Notes: a model not told the origin generated them from the letters alone. 64,000 bases of DNA from Lawsonibacter asaccharolyticus (GCA_003112755.1 BFBT01000001.1:1240001-1304000); one strand, 5' to 3'. Shown: positions 51,435-60,586, counted from the first letter of the stretch. Translations and numbers: made by a program.

Positions 51435-52638
51435 GTGGCAAAACGAAGACCGTCCGGTGACGGCATGGTCCGCAAGCGGGAGGACGGCTGCCGGGAGGGC
51501 CGCATCGTGTTGGGCCACAAGGAGAACGGCGAACCCATCTTCCGATACATCTACGCCGACACCCAAAAAGAACTGACTACCAAACTCCGGCAGAACATCA
51601 CAGCCTATCAGGGTGTAGATCTGACGGAGGAGTGCAGGATGACACTCTCGGAGTGGCTGGATCGGTGGCTGGAACAGATGGCCTCCGTCCTCCGGCCCAG
51701 CACGCTGAAACACTACCGCAGTGACATGGAGCACCATGTCAAACTGTATCTGGGCCAAAAAAAGCTCACCCAGACACCACTTCTGATTTAAAAAAACTGT
51801 ATGACGATCTCAAAAAGCAGGGCCGGGTCCATCCCCGCCCCGGTCAAAGCTGTGGGTTGTCCACCACCACCGTCCACGGCATCCACACCACCCTGCACCA
51901 TGCGCTGAAGTCTGTGGTAGACCAACGTCTGCTGCCTCACAATCCCGCTGACCATGTGGAACCGCCCAAGGTGGCCCACAAATCCATGACCATTCTCAAC
52001 GAAGAACAACTGGACACCTTTCTGGCGGCGGTGGAGCAGGCCCCCATCTGGAAAGACTTCTTCTACACCGAACTGACCACCGGCCTGCGGCTGGGCGAGA
52101 TCTGCGGACTCATGTGGTCTGACTTCGATCCCAGGAAAGGAACCTTGAATGTAAGCCGGACTCTCCACAAGGAGAAGGGCGGGCGGCTGGTGACGGGCGA
52201 CACCAAGACCTGCGCCGAAACCAGAAAAATCGTCCTGCCACCTACTACATCGGAGTTGTTGTCAAATCGTAAGAAGCACTCCTATTCTGTATGGATCTTT
52301 CCCAACCCGCTCAAACCCGAAGCACCCATGAACCCCAGCACTGCTTATCATCAACTGAAAAAATCCTTGCGGAAAACGATCTACCTGGCCTTCGATTCCA
52401 TGATCTCAGGTACACTTTTGCCACCCACGCGCTGGCCAACGGAGTGGACGCCAAGACCCTGTCTGGCATCCTGGGCCACACCAAAGCCAGCTTCACGGCG
52501 GACACCTATACCCACACTACCACCGATATGCACCGGAAAGCCGCCGAAATCGTAGGCGGCTCCCTAACGGACTACCTGGGAGAGGAGATGGCTCCATGGC
52601 AAAGCGCAGAACCCGCGGCGACGGCAGTCTCCATCTGA
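51435..52638 (+). pseudogene. Tyrosine recombinase, inactivated by two frameshifts
   Basis: GTG 51435 after GGAGGTG. The arm-binding domain (VRKREDGCREGRIVLG) and SAM-like domain are in the first frame. After a shift near 51775 the second frame has GIHTTLHHALKSVVDQRLL, LTTGLRLGEICGLMWSDF. A shift near 52368, in an A-run, leads to a third frame with LRFHDLRYTFATHALANGVD, GHTKASFTADTYTHTTTDMH. All catalytic residues survive but no single product is possible. It overlaps the start of the intact integrase by 43 bases. Confidence 0.9.
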
Positions 52639-54026
52639 GGAAAGACGGACGCTGGGAGGGCCGGTATATAGTGGGCTACGATGACATGGGCCTGCCGGTG
52701 ACCAAAAATGTCCTCGCCAAAACCAAGCCGGAATGCGCGGCAAAACTGGTACAGCTCCGGGAGACGCTGAAAGAATCTGCGCCAGATCAGCCTAAGCCCG
52801 GAATCTTGTTGGCGGACTGGCTGGACCTCTGGTATCAAGGGTACAAGAAACCGAACCTCCGCCCCAACACCCAAATGTCCTACGAGCGACGGATTTACCA
52901 ATACATAACCCCTGCTCTGGGACAAATCCAGCTGGACAAGCTGACCACCGCTGACATCCAGGAATTCTATGTATCCCTTAAAAAGAGCGGCCGGCTGATT
53001 CGAGCCGACCTCTATGGCGAAGGACTTTCATATCAGACTGTCCGGGGTATCCACACCACCCTCCACGCTGCCCTGGATAAGGCCGTGGAAGAAAATCTGA
53101 TGTTCCGAAATCCTTCAGACGAATGTAAGCTTCCCTCTGCCAAACCCAGAGAAATGAAGGTCCTGATGCCGGAGGAAATTCAGCGGTTACTGATCCAAGC
53201 CAGAGAGGATGGCTGCTATGAGCTTCTGCTCTTAGAGTTATCCACTGGCCTGCGCCGGGGCGAGATCTGCGCCCTCCAGTGGAATGACCTGAATCTCAAA
53301 ACCGGGGCGCTCCAAGTGGAACGGCAGGTCCACCGGGTGCGAGGGAAACTGGTGGTATCTCCGCCCAAAACCAATGCAGGCCGGAGGACGGTGCTCCTCC
53401 CTCCCCCAGTTCTGAATGTACTCAAATCCTACCGGACCACTTCAACCTCCCGTTGGATGTTCCCCTCGCCAGTCAAGGAGGACTCACCCATGGACCCCGC
53501 GGCAGTGCGAAAGCGGCTGTCCACTGTGCTGAAACGGGCCGGCTGCAAGAGACTTCGATTCCACGATCTGCGGCATACTTTCGCCACCGCTTCCCTGGAG
53601 CACGGCATGGATGCGAAGACTCTTTCGACCATCATCGGCCATGTGTCCAGCAGCACCACGCTGAACATCTATGCCCATGTGACCGATGAGATGCAGAGGA
53701 CTGCCGCAGCCAAGATCGACCGTGGGATCGTCAAAAGCGAGGCCGCCCAAGAGGTTGACACGGCGCCAAGAAACCCTCCGCCCTCCATCTTCCAGCCCTA
53801 CAAAGGCCAGCGCCGCAAGCCGGGCACCGGCTGTGTCAGCCAGATCAATGACCACCTCTGGGAGGGCCGATACTCCCCCGTCATCAATGGAAAGCGCATG
53901 GCCCGGAATGTCTACACGAAAACGGAAACCGAGTGTGAGAAAAAGCTGGCAGAACTGATCCGGGAAATGAAGGCAGAGATCGCCGCCGGAAAAAAACAGA
54001 CAAAGCAGGAAAGTGCGGCAAGTTGA
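52596..54026 (+). CDS. int: Tyrosine recombinase with arm-binding domains at both ends
   Basis: 476 aa from ATG 52596. N-terminal arm domain DGSLHLRKDGRWEGRYIVGY, SAM-like core domain, catalytic domain with Arg in STGLRRGEICALQW, His-x-x-Arg in FHDLRHTFATASLE, His in IIGHVSSSTTL and Tyr in NIYAHVTDEM. After residue 395 a second arm-type domain is visible (TGCVSQINDHLWEGRYSPVI, NVYTKTETECEKKLAELI), which matches the N-terminal one in its WEGRY, NV-KT and KL positions. It is the only intact recombinase of the island and faces the right tRNA-Thr half, its probable target. Confidence 0.92.
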   Translation: MAKRRTRGDGSLHLRKDGRWEGRYIVGYDDMGLPVTKNVLAKTKPECAAKLVQLRETLKESAPDQPKPGILLADWLDLWYQGYKKPNLRPNTQMSYERRIYQYITPALGQIQLDKLTTADIQEFYVSLKKSGRLIRADLYGEGLSYQTVRGIHTTLHAALDKAVEENLMFRNPSDECKLPSAKPREMKVLMPEEIQRLLIQAREDGCYELLLLELSTGLRRGEICALQWNDLNLKTGALQVERQVHRVRGKLVVSPPKTNAGRRTVLLPPPVLNVLKSYRTTSTSRWMFPSPVKEDSPMDPAAVRKRLSTVLKRAGCKRLRFHDLRHTFATASLEHGMDAKTLSTIIGHVSSSTTLNIYAHVTDEMQRTAAAKIDRGIVKSEAAQEVDTAPRNPPPSIFQPYKGQRRKPGTGCVSQINDHLWEGRYSPVINGKRMARNVYTKTETECEKKLAELIREMKAEIAAGKKQTKQESAAS

Positions 54027-54052
54027 CCGGGAGAACCTGCCGTATTGCGCAA

Positions 54053-54092
54053 ACGGGCCTCCAAGGGCAAAGCGCCCTCGGAGGCCTGTCTT
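54053..54092 (+). terminator. Terminator of the integrase gene
   Basis: GGGCCTCCAAGGGC-AAA-GCGCCCTCGGAGGCC, then TGTCTTTTT. Confidence 0.8.
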
Positions 54093-54098
54093 TTTCCT

Positions 54099-54123
54099 GT
54101 CTGTGGCTTGTTCTGTGGTCAAA
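54099..54123 (+). repeat. Right copy of 25-nt arm-type repeat
   Basis: Begins GTCTGTGGCTTGTTC and ends TGTGGTCAAA; matches 38122-38146 at 23 of 25 bases. It is 84 bases inside the right tRNA half. Confidence 0.6.
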
Positions 54124-54207
54124 GGCGAAAGCCGAAATTCAAACTACCAAAAATAGTTGCAAAAACAAATAAAACAACCGCTTTTCGCCAAAAAATCAGT
54201 TGTTTTG

Positions 54208-54252
54208 TGGGGCTGCTATCCGGATTTGAACCGGAGACCTCATCCTTACCAA
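54208..54252 (-). repeat. Right tRNA-Thr(GGT) 3' half (attachment site)
   Basis: Minus strand TTGGTAAGGATGAGGTC, T arm TCCGGTTCAAATCCGGA and end TAGCAGCCCCA. It differs from the left copy by six transitions, and both T stems stay paired. Confidence 0.75.
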
Positions 54253-54412
54253 CTGATTGGGCCGGTGAGGTTTTTTGCTTCCCGGGCCTTTCGTGCCCTT
54301 TTCCGTCCAACATACCATACTCTTTGACTCTCTTGTCTCCATTGTTTCCGCCCGCTCGTTTCCCCGTGTGGGTCACGGTGTGGGTCAAGCGGATACCTCG
54401 GCGTCAAAGAAC
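54253..54412. other. Spacer beyond the right island end
   Basis: No gene is seen. It contains GTGTGGGTCA twice (around 54365 and 54376). Confidence 0.4.
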
Positions 54413-54610
54413 TCACATAGGTCGAGTCGCGATATTCCGCTTCGCCGTCTCTCTTTCATAATTGATGCGCGTGATCTCCTCAATGCACACCTTTTGCATC
54501 TCGCTGTTCTCAGGCCATGAGACGTCGAATTTTCGGCATCTGAAAAAACGATTCGATACCACACGATCCTCTTCCGTTTCGTGCGTAAAATGCCACTTTT
54601 CATTGTCCAA
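54413..54610 (-). CDS. Short hypothetical protein, 65 aa
   Basis: TTG start at 54610 without a strong ribosome-binding site. The product starts MDNEKWHFTHETEEDRVVSN and ends with a helical, charged stretch (EMQKVCIEEITRINYERE). Composition looks protein-like, but it may be a remnant. The following 54611-54845 shows no gene. Confidence 0.3.
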   Translation of the reverse strand: MDNEKWHFTHETEEDRVVSNRFFRCRKFDVSWPENSEMQKVCIEEITRINYERETAKRNIATRPM

Positions 54611-54845
54611 TGATGGTGCGGAGCCACATACGCCTCGTCTCTTGATCAGTATACCATACTAGCAGAATTTTTACAACGGGCGACCAAAAGTCTCTCCCAT
54701 CGTTCAGCTATCGTTCCCGGACATTTTCCCGCTCAGGAATTGGTACGCAATAAGCAAGGAATACAGCGCTTCAAATTAGGACAACAGGAATCCAAAGTTA
54801 AAATCAGAAAAAACAGTTGTATTCAGATCATCCCACTTAGTCAAT

Positions 54846-55355
54846 CTATCTGTGCATATCTAATGCTACCTCCACAAAACAATCATACGGGCCGTCTACT
54901 ACGATTTCTTTTTGGCCCCTTGCAAGAACTTCCCTGCAACCCAAATGAAATATTGGAAAATCGGGATGCCCACTCTCCGCAGAAACATCAAGCACGGCTT
55001 TCTCTGTTACAGGGAATACGATCCTGCCAATGTTGGCCCAATAGATGGCCCCTGTGCACATGCAGCACGGTTCACACGAGGTATATAGGCTGCATTTCCA
55101 CAGAAATTCCTCTGAGAACTTTTGGGAAGCCCTACTCGCCAGTACAGACTCGGCATGGGCGGTATTGTCACCATTTTTATATACCAGCGTGTCCTGCTCC
55201 ATCAGAACATCGCCGTTTTCATCGGCCAGCAACGCGGCAAACGGAGCATCTCCCTGAGCTTTTAGTGCTGCGGCCATTTGGATGCACATTTTCAGCAGTT
55301 CTTCATTTCTCTCCGCCGTTATGTTCTGAAATACAAATCCTGTTCCTGTTTTCAT
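54846..55355 (-). CDS. Nucleoside deaminase (CMP/dCMP-type cytidine/guanine deaminase family)
   Basis: 169 aa from ATG 55355, eight bases after AAGGAG. The zinc site is complete: NTAHAESVLASR (HAE) and SCEPCCMCTGAIYWANIGR (PCxxC). Residues 25-60 match the tRNA-adenosine/guanine deaminase branch (MAAALKAQGDAPFAALLADE). Substrate cannot be fixed; guanine or a nucleoside is likely. It is monocistronic and lies next to, not within, the two-component operon. Confidence 0.88.
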   Translation of the reverse strand: MKTGTGFVFQNITAERNEELLKMCIQMAAALKAQGDAPFAALLADENGDVLMEQDTLVYKNGDNTAHAESVLASRASQKFSEEFLWKCSLYTSCEPCCMCTGAIYWANIGRIVFPVTEKAVLDVSAESGHPDFPIFHLGCREVLARGQKEIVVDGPYDCFVEVALDMHR

Positions 55356-55378
55356 AAAGCACACTCCTTCTACTTACC

Positions 55379-56527
55379 TTACTGCGGCAGCATGATACGG
55401 ATCGTCGTTCCTTTGGGAGAGCTGGAAACAATCCTAATCTGTCCGCCATGCAGTTCTATGATCGCCTTTGTCAACGCCAGACCCAAGCCGCAGCCGCCCA
55501 TTTGACGGGAACGGGACTTGTCAACGCGGAAAAACGGGTCAAAGACCTGCTTCTGATCTTCTGCCGGGATGCCACGGCCGCTGTCTGAGATCGTAACAAT
55601 AATCTGCCCTTTCTCTACATTTGACTGAGCGCTGACCCGCCCGCCGGTATGATTATATTTGATGCTGTTCTCGATGACATTATAGATCGCACGGTACAGC
55701 AGGGCGTCATTCCCTACAAGTTCCCCTTCGCTGGGGTGCTGGACCATTTTCACCCCATTTTTCTGTGCAACCTCCTCTAAATCACAAAGGATTTCTTCAA
55801 GCAGCGCGGGAAGGGATATTTGATCTGATTTTTGTACGGTTTCCAGACGGGCCATTTGCAGCAGTTCCTCGACCAAATGGGACAGCCGCTCCGTCTGCGC
55901 CGCCAGGATCTCAAGGCTTTCCGCGCAGTCTCCGGGAAGTTCCTTACTTTTCCGATCCAGCAGATCCAACCGCGCCTGAATGACTGCAAGCGGCGTCCGC
56001 AACTCATGGGCGGCATTGGCGGAAAACCGCTTCTGCGTTTCAAATGACTTCCCCAGACGGGAGAGCATCGCATTGAAAGACTTTGCTAAATGGGCTACCT
56101 CGTCCTCTGTTCCGGGTACTTCAACCGGCTGGGCAAGATTCTGCGCCTGGATCGTCTCCATTTGCCCGGCTATTTTCCGTAAGGGCGATAATGCCTTCCC
56201 TGTCAGCCAATAGGTCATGACGCCGGACAGCAAAACGACCAGCAGCATGGCGGCGGCGCTCTCCATCCGAAGCGTGGAGCGGCTGTTGCTGAAATGCTGT
56301 GGTATCTGCATCTGCTCCGGTACGGCAGCTCCTCCAGAGATCTGCGCCGCGTCCCCGGTGTTGGGCTGGAGCTGGATGACCTGGATTTCCAGATCGTCCA
56401 ATTCGGCGCCGGCCGAGTGGTTGAACACCAGGGTCAAGATCAGGCAGGCCGCGGCCAGGATCGCTGCGGAGGTCAGCGCCAGCCTCCATTGCAGCGTCAG
56501 GCCGTGCCGTTTGAACTTGTACTTCAC
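55379..56527 (-). CDS. Sensor histidine kinase (HAMP-containing)
   Basis: 382 aa, GTG start at 56527 overlapping the response-regulator stop. Membrane segments at residues 12-35 and about 90-110 enclose a short external loop of about 55 residues. A HAMP domain follows (GKALSPLRKIAGQMETIQAQ), then the H box SANAAHELRTPLAVIQ, N box NVIENSIKYNHTGG, G1 DSGRGIPAED, F region FDPFFRVDKSR and G2 GGCGLGLALTKAII. It phosphorylates the OmpR-type regulator encoded just upstream; the redox operon is divergent, so redox stress may be the signal. Confidence 0.95.
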   Translation of the reverse strand: MKYKFKRHGLTLQWRLALTSAAILAAACLILTLVFNHSAGAELDDLEIQVIQLQPNTGDAAQISGGAAVPEQMQIPQHFSNSRSTLRMESAAAMLLVVLLSGVMTYWLTGKALSPLRKIAGQMETIQAQNLAQPVEVPGTEDEVAHLAKSFNAMLSRLGKSFETQKRFSANAAHELRTPLAVIQARLDLLDRKSKELPGDCAESLEILAAQTERLSHLVEELLQMARLETVQKSDQISLPALLEEILCDLEEVAQKNGVKMVQHPSEGELVGNDALLYRAIYNVIENSIKYNHTGGRVSAQSNVEKGQIIVTISDSGRGIPAEDQKQVFDPFFRVDKSRSRQMGGCGLGLALTKAIIELHGGQIRIVSSSPKGTTIRIMLPQ

Positions 56528-57213
56528 CGGCTCCCGTCCTCCTTTCCTACGGCCAATGTGTACCCCTGGCCGACCTTATTCTGGATCGGATCATACCCCA
56601 GGACCGACCGGAGTTTTTTGCGGAGTGCTGAGATGTGGACACGGACCGCATTGCTGAAGCTGTTCACACTTCCATCCCATAGGTGCTCCATCAATTCCTC
56701 CGCGCTCACCACACGTCCCTGATGGAGCAGAAGATATTCCAGCAGCCCCGCCTCCTTGCGGGGCAGGTTGAGGACCCGGCCGTCCGCTGTTGCCGTGCGG
56801 GAAACCGTATCAAAGGAAATACCCCCGCAGGATAAGACCGTGTCCTCCTGTACGAAACGGCGGCGGGTCAGGCTGCGGATTCGGGCCTCCAATTCTGCGA
56901 AATGAAATGGCTTTGTCAGGTAGTCATTGGCTCCAAAGTCCAGTCCGTCCACTTTGTCCTGAAGCTCGGTTCTGGCGGACAGGATCAGAATTTTCACCTC
57001 GGCATTTTCCATACGCAGGCGGCGCAGAACCTCCATCCCATCCATGACAGGAAGATTCAGATCCAGTAAAATCAGATCATAGGACTCCACTGTAGCCAGT
57101 TCCAGCGCTGTCCCGCCGTCCCCGCAGGCGTCCACTTCATAACCATCCGACCGCAGGACCTGTGCCATTGTCCGGCACAGGTCCTGTTCATCCTCCACGA
57201 TCAGAAGCCGCAT
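56524..57213 (-). CDS. OmpR-family response regulator
   Basis: 229 aa from ATG 57213 (MRLLIVEDEQ); upstream in-frame codons lack a ribosome-binding site. The receiver has the acidic pair in VEDEQD, the phospho-acceptor Asp in LILLDLNLPVMDG, Thr/Ser in ILSARTE and Lys in YLTKPFHFAEL. The winged helix follows (NLPRKEAGLLEYLLLHQGRV, AVRVHISALRKKLRSVLGYD). It probably binds the inverted-repeat region between itself and the TlpA-like gene. Confidence 0.95.
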   Translation of the reverse strand: MRLLIVEDEQDLCRTMAQVLRSDGYEVDACGDGGTALELATVESYDLILLDLNLPVMDGMEVLRRLRMENAEVKILILSARTELQDKVDGLDFGANDYLTKPFHFAELEARIRSLTRRRFVQEDTVLSCGGISFDTVSRTATADGRVLNLPRKEAGLLEYLLLHQGRVVSAEELMEHLWDGSVNSFSNAVRVHISALRKKLRSVLGYDPIQNKVGQGYTLAVGKEDGSR

Positions 57214-57283
57214 ACATCCCCGCCTCCATTCGATCTTCAATCAACAGATAGTTTGATTATAGCACAGGAGCGATAAACTTTGT

Positions 57284-57337
57284 GTTAACTGGCTGTTCCA
57301 GCTCGAAAATATATTTCAACGGGCCGGTTGAGTTAAC
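57284..57337. promoter_or_regulatory. Inverted GTTAAC sites in the divergent promoter region
   Basis: CTTTGTGTTAACTGGC and GCCGGTTGAGTTAACAAAG are roughly inverted copies whose GTTAAC cores (57284-57289, 57332-57337) are 48 bases apart. They lie between the regulator and the TlpA-like gene, a fitting place for response-regulator binding. Confidence 0.5.
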
Positions 57338-57415
57338 AAAGACTTTATCCCCCGTGTGCTATCCTGCACAATGATGGAGCGCCATCCGTCTAAAAAATCG
57401 AAGGAGATCATGGAT

Positions 57416-58600
57416 ATGCACAAGAACAACCATTACGGCAATCGAGAGGGCCGCAGAATTTTCCGAAAGCCTGCCGCAGCTTTGGCAGCCGCGGCGCTGC
57501 TCGTTTCCCTTGCGGCTTGCTCCGGCGGAGAACAGGCTTCCTCGCCGTCTGCCTCGCCGGAAGGCTCCGCAAGCATGGGGGAGATGACCCTGGGCGGGAA
57601 TAGGGTCACCATCCCGACGGACGAGGTGATTTTGAAGCCGTCCGAAATGGGGATGTACCCGGAGAAGGAGCATTCATTCCCTTACCTTGGCATGGATGTC
57701 GTGCTGCCGGACAGTCTGGTGGAAAAAATGCAAGCCTGCGATGTGGTCCAGTTCAGCGAGGAGGAAGTGGATGCCAATGGATCGCTCTCCTACGCGCTTC
57801 TCTCCTGGAGCGCATTGAGCCAGGAGCAAAAGGACGCGGAGACGCCCCTGGCCGGAGACGGGATCGAACAATGGAAACGCGGATTGACGCACACAGGCGC
57901 GCTTGGCGTGTACCGCTCCGGTCTGGAGGAGCAGTTGAACGCCCTGACCGGATGCGACCAGCACCAGAAATTGGGCGAAAGCGCGGACGGTGCGTACAGC
58001 TACTATCTCAGCTCAAACTCCAAGGGAGATGCGGGGCTGGAGGCAGAACTTGAGAATATCGAGGTCACATTGAAAGATATGGTAAACATGGAGGAGGGCC
58101 TGTCCTTTTTCAGCGCCTTGCCGCAGAGCATCAGCGGGAGCGTAGGGGAATTTTCCACTACGGATATTCAGGGAACAGCGGTTGACCAGACAATCTTCCA
58201 GGAGCATACGCTCACTCTGGTCAATGTGTTTACGACCTGGTGCAGCCCCTGCGTGGAAGAAATCCCCGAGTTGGAGAAGCTGCGGGCGGATATGGCCGAG
58301 CAGGGTGTTGGCGTGATCGGCATCGTTATGGACACCCGGAACGAGGCCGGGGAGCAGGACAGCGAAGCGTTGCAAAAGGCGCAGATCCTGGCGGAACGGT
58401 CTGGCGCCCAGTTCCCGTTCCTCATTCCTGACGAGACGGCGCTTCATGGCCTGCTGGATAGCATCGACACAGTTCCGCAGACCTTCTTTGTGGACCGGCA
58501 GGGAAATATCGTGGGCGAAACCTATCTGGGCGGCCACACCTATGACGAATGGAAGGCCATTGTGGAGCAGGAACTGGGCCGCCTGGGAGGAGATGCGTAA
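57416..58600 (+). CDS. TlpA-like thioredoxin-fold lipoprotein
   Basis: 394 aa from ATG 57416, nine bases after AAGGAG. A lipoprotein signal ([17 protein letters not shown]) anchors it outside the membrane. About 220 residues of unknown domain precede a C-terminal TlpA/ResA-like thioredoxin fold with the redox motif [13 protein letters not shown] and the cis-proline region [16 protein letters not shown]. It likely reduces or oxidises extracytoplasmic thiols with electrons delivered by the membrane proteins that follow. Its stop overlaps the next start (TAATG). Confidence 0.9.
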   Translation: MHKNNHYGNREGRRIFRKPAAALAAAALLVSLAACSGGEQASSPSASPEGSASMGEMTLGGNRVTIPTDEVILKPSEMGMYPEKEHSFPYLGMDVVLPDSLVEKMQACDVVQFSEEEVDANGSLSYALLSWSALSQEQKDAETPLAGDGIEQWKRGLTHTGALGVYRSGLEEQLNALTGCDQHQKLGESADGAYSYYLSSNSKGDAGLEAELENIEVTLKDMVNMEEGLSFFSALPQSISGSVGEFSTTDIQGTAVDQTIFQEHTLTLVNVFTTWCSPCVEEIPELEKLRADMAEQGVGVIGIVMDTRNEAGEQDSEALQKAQILAERSGAQFPFLIPDETALHGLLDSIDTVPQTFFVDRQGNIVGETYLGGHTYDEWKAIVEQELGRLGGDA

Positions 58601-58752
58601 TGGAGCGCCGCAGGATCGACCCGCGCTGGTTCGGTGCCGGGGCCGCTGTTCTGGGGATCGCGTTCATGGCTTATGGGATCTGCCGCGGAGAGATGGCCGT
58701 GGTTTTCTCCAAAGCGGTAAAAGTTTGTCTGGAGTGTATCGGAATTGGCTAA
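58600..58752 (+). CDS. CD1871A-family CxxC membrane peptide
   Basis: 50 aa with one membrane segment ([20 protein letters not shown]) and a C-terminal CLECIGIG. The size, the position between a thioredoxin-fold protein and a membrane 4Fe-4S protein, and the CxxC motif match the CD1871A family. It overlaps both neighbours, so expression is strictly coupled. It may pass reducing power between its partners. Confidence 0.88.
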   Translation: MERRRIDPRWFGAGAAVLGIAFMAYGICRGEMAVVFSKAVKVCLECIGIG

Positions 58753-59581
58753 GAAAAAAATAAGCGACTGGCCCAGACATGGTGTACAGGCGGTATGGGC
58801 CTTTTTATCAAACAGCTATTTAGCCGGCTTCCTGCAAGGCAAAATCTATCAGGGAAAGTTGAAAAATCTCTGTGTTCCCGGCTTGAATTGCTATTCCTGC
58901 CCCGGGGCGCTGGGAGCCTGTCCCATCGGCGCGCTCCAGGCTGTCATTGGGAGCTGGAACTTTAAGCTGGCTTTTTATGTATCCGGATTTCTCATTTTTG
59001 TGGGGGCTCTGGTCGGCCGGCTGGTCTGCGGCTGGCTGTGTCCCTTTGGATTGATCCAGGACCTGTTGCATAAGATCCCGTTCTTCAAAAAAATCTCGAC
59101 TTTCCGGGGGGATAAACTTCTCCGTAAATTGAAGTATGTGATCCTGGTGGTCTTCGTGATCCTGCTGCCCATGTTCCTGGTCGATCTGCTGGGACAGGGC
59201 GCCCCATACTTCTGCAAGCTGATCTGCCCTGTGGGGACGCTGGAGGGCGGCATCCCTCTGGTTCTGCTGAACTCATCCATGCACAGCGCGCTGGGCTGGC
59301 TCTATGCCTGGAAGAATGTGCTTTTAGTAGCCACCATCCTTTTGTCCATCCTGATTTACCGGCCATTCTGCAAGTACATCTGCCCGCTGGGCGCGATTTA
59401 TTCCCTGTTTAATCGCATTTCAATTTTCCGGTATCGGGTGGATGAACATAAGTGCATCCACTGCGGCGCCTGCGCCAAAGTCTGCAAGATGCACGTGGAC
59501 CCGGTGAAGAACGCAAACGACCCCGAGTGCATTCGCTGCGGGAAATGTAAACAGGTCTGCCCTGTCCATGCTATTAAATAG
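58745..59581 (+). CDS. Membrane 4Fe-4S protein (NapH/CD1871-type)
   Basis: 278 aa, TTG start at 58745, eight bases inside the previous gene. Cysteine-rich motifs in the membrane part ([51 protein letters not shown]) alternate with five or six membrane segments. The C-terminus has two ferredoxin-type 4Fe-4S sites ([20 protein letters not shown] and [17 protein letters not shown]). It should carry electrons across or along the membrane to the TlpA-like protein. The partner quinone or cytochrome is not encoded here. Confidence 0.92.
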   Translation: MAKKKISDWPRHGVQAVWAFLSNSYLAGFLQGKIYQGKLKNLCVPGLNCYSCPGALGACPIGALQAVIGSWNFKLAFYVSGFLIFVGALVGRLVCGWLCPFGLIQDLLHKIPFFKKISTFRGDKLLRKLKYVILVVFVILLPMFLVDLLGQGAPYFCKLICPVGTLEGGIPLVLLNSSMHSALGWLYAWKNVLLVATILLSILIYRPFCKYICPLGAIYSLFNRISIFRYRVDEHKCIHCGACAKVCKMHVDPVKNANDPECIRCGKCKQVCPVHAIK

Positions 59582-59943
59582 AAAAGATTTGAGGTACACA
59601 GCAGAAATTGTGCTGGGTGCAGCTTTCATAATAATTTTTCTCTCGGATGAATAACTTGCTGACTCCTGTCTTTTTGCAGAAAAGTGAACTACAAAAGCTG
59701 CTGACCCAAGTCAGACCGGACATAGTCACACTTACTGTTCTCAAATCTCGTACTAAATTGATGTGTATAATCTCAAATCTTGCGCCGCAAAACAAAATAA
59801 AAGGCCATAGTTCATTTTGCTGCGATTGACGCCGTCGAACATTTGTTCCGCAATCGAGATAGGCGAAAGCCAAAACTCGCAGCTTTCCGGTGAGGTCCAC
59901 ACCCCGGTGGGACCTCAGACATTCATGGGCCTCGTAGGGCACA
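59582..59943. other. Junction between redox operon and mobilisation module
   Basis: No gene is seen. It contains a copy of the recurrent motif TGCGCCGCAAAACAAAATAA (59781-59802), and the hairpin TGAGGTCC ... GGACCTCA (59893-59920). Confidence 0.45.
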
Positions 59944-60051
59944 ATGACCACCCTGTATGAAGGGAACTTCCATGAAGGTCTTCAGTATTTGGCGCTGTGC
60001 CGGCAGCGCGGGTGTGTACCTTTCCGTCGAGAGCGGAAAGGACATGAATGA
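59944..60051 (+). CDS. Possible 35-codon leader peptide before the sigma factor
   Basis: ATG 59944 to TGA 60051; the stop overlaps the sigma ATG (ATGA). The product begins MTTLYEGNFHEGLQYLALC and is basic at its end. The ribosome-binding site is weak. Coupling to the sigma factor is the main argument for it being translated. Confidence 0.3.
   Translation: MTTLYEGNFHEGLQYLALCRQRGCVPFRRERKGHE
60019..60041 (+). promoter_or_regulatory. Hairpin masking the sigma-factor ribosome-binding site
   Basis: CCTTTCC-GTCGAGAGC-GGAAAGG; the 3' arm GGAAAGG is the probable Shine-Dalgarno of the gene at 60048. Confidence 0.5.
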
Positions 60052-60437
60052 ACGACACAGTCGTTGTGAACTACAATGGGGAGCCAGTATCAGTGCCAAA
60101 GGAGGTCGCAGACTTCCTGGAACAGGATCGGAAACGGCAGCAGGTGCAGGATAAGCAGGACAAAAGGCATCTGAGTAGAAGTAAGTTTGAAACGGTGCTG
60201 TTCTGTTCGGAATGTGTCAGGCGTCCCGTGGAAGATGAAGCGCTCCGGAACCTCCGGCTTGAAAATCTGCGGAAAGCCGTCAAGGATCTGGGTGAACAAA
60301 GCCGTGAACTCATCGACCTTCGATATGGCAGGGAACTGACCATGGAGGAGATCGGCAAGGTCTACGGCATCTCAAAAACAGCGGTATCAAAGCGGTTGAA
60401 AACGCTCCACGAAAAGCTGAGGAGCTCTGTCACATGA
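60048..60437 (+). CDS. Sigma-70-family region-4 factor of the second mobilisation module
   Basis: 129 aa from ATG 60048. The C-terminal half is a sigma region 4 (LGEQSRELIDLRYGRELTME, EIGKVYGISKTAVSKRLKTL). The N-terminal half is variable and polar, with a Cys pair (FCSEC). Its start may be repressed by the hairpin at 60019-60041 and relieved by translation of the small upstream frame. The following 60438-60586 shows no gene. Confidence 0.85.
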   Translation: MNDTVVVNYNGEPVSVPKEVADFLEQDRKRQQVQDKQDKRHLSRSKFETVLFCSECVRRPVEDEALRNLRLENLRKAVKDLGEQSRELIDLRYGRELTMEEIGKVYGISKTAVSKRLKTLHEKLRSSVT

Positions 60438-60586
60438 CAGGGCCCCTCAACTTTTTTTATTTTTCTGGTTTACAAATCCGCTGTGAGTCTCCTTATCAGT
60501 AGAGGGTAAATTCTCAATGTCTGAAATCTGGTTGATGGCCGCAGCCAGAGTACCCCAACAAAATCATAAAAAGGAGTGGATCGATC

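Larger units (their letters stand above)
37965..54252. mobile_element. 16.3-kb genomic island bounded by tRNA-Thr(GGT) 3' halves
   Basis: Both edges carry a 45-base tRNA-Thr 3' half in the same orientation (37965-38009 and 54208-54252, 39 of 45 identical). Just inside each edge is a 25-base direct repeat (38122-38146, 54099-54123; 23 of 25 identical), resembling integrase arm sites. An intact tyrosine integrase lies next to the right edge. Cargo is LysR, EPSP-synthase-like enzyme, TAXI-TRAP, DUF6198 and SLH esterase; the mobilisation genes are mostly pseudogenes. Confidence 0.65.
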
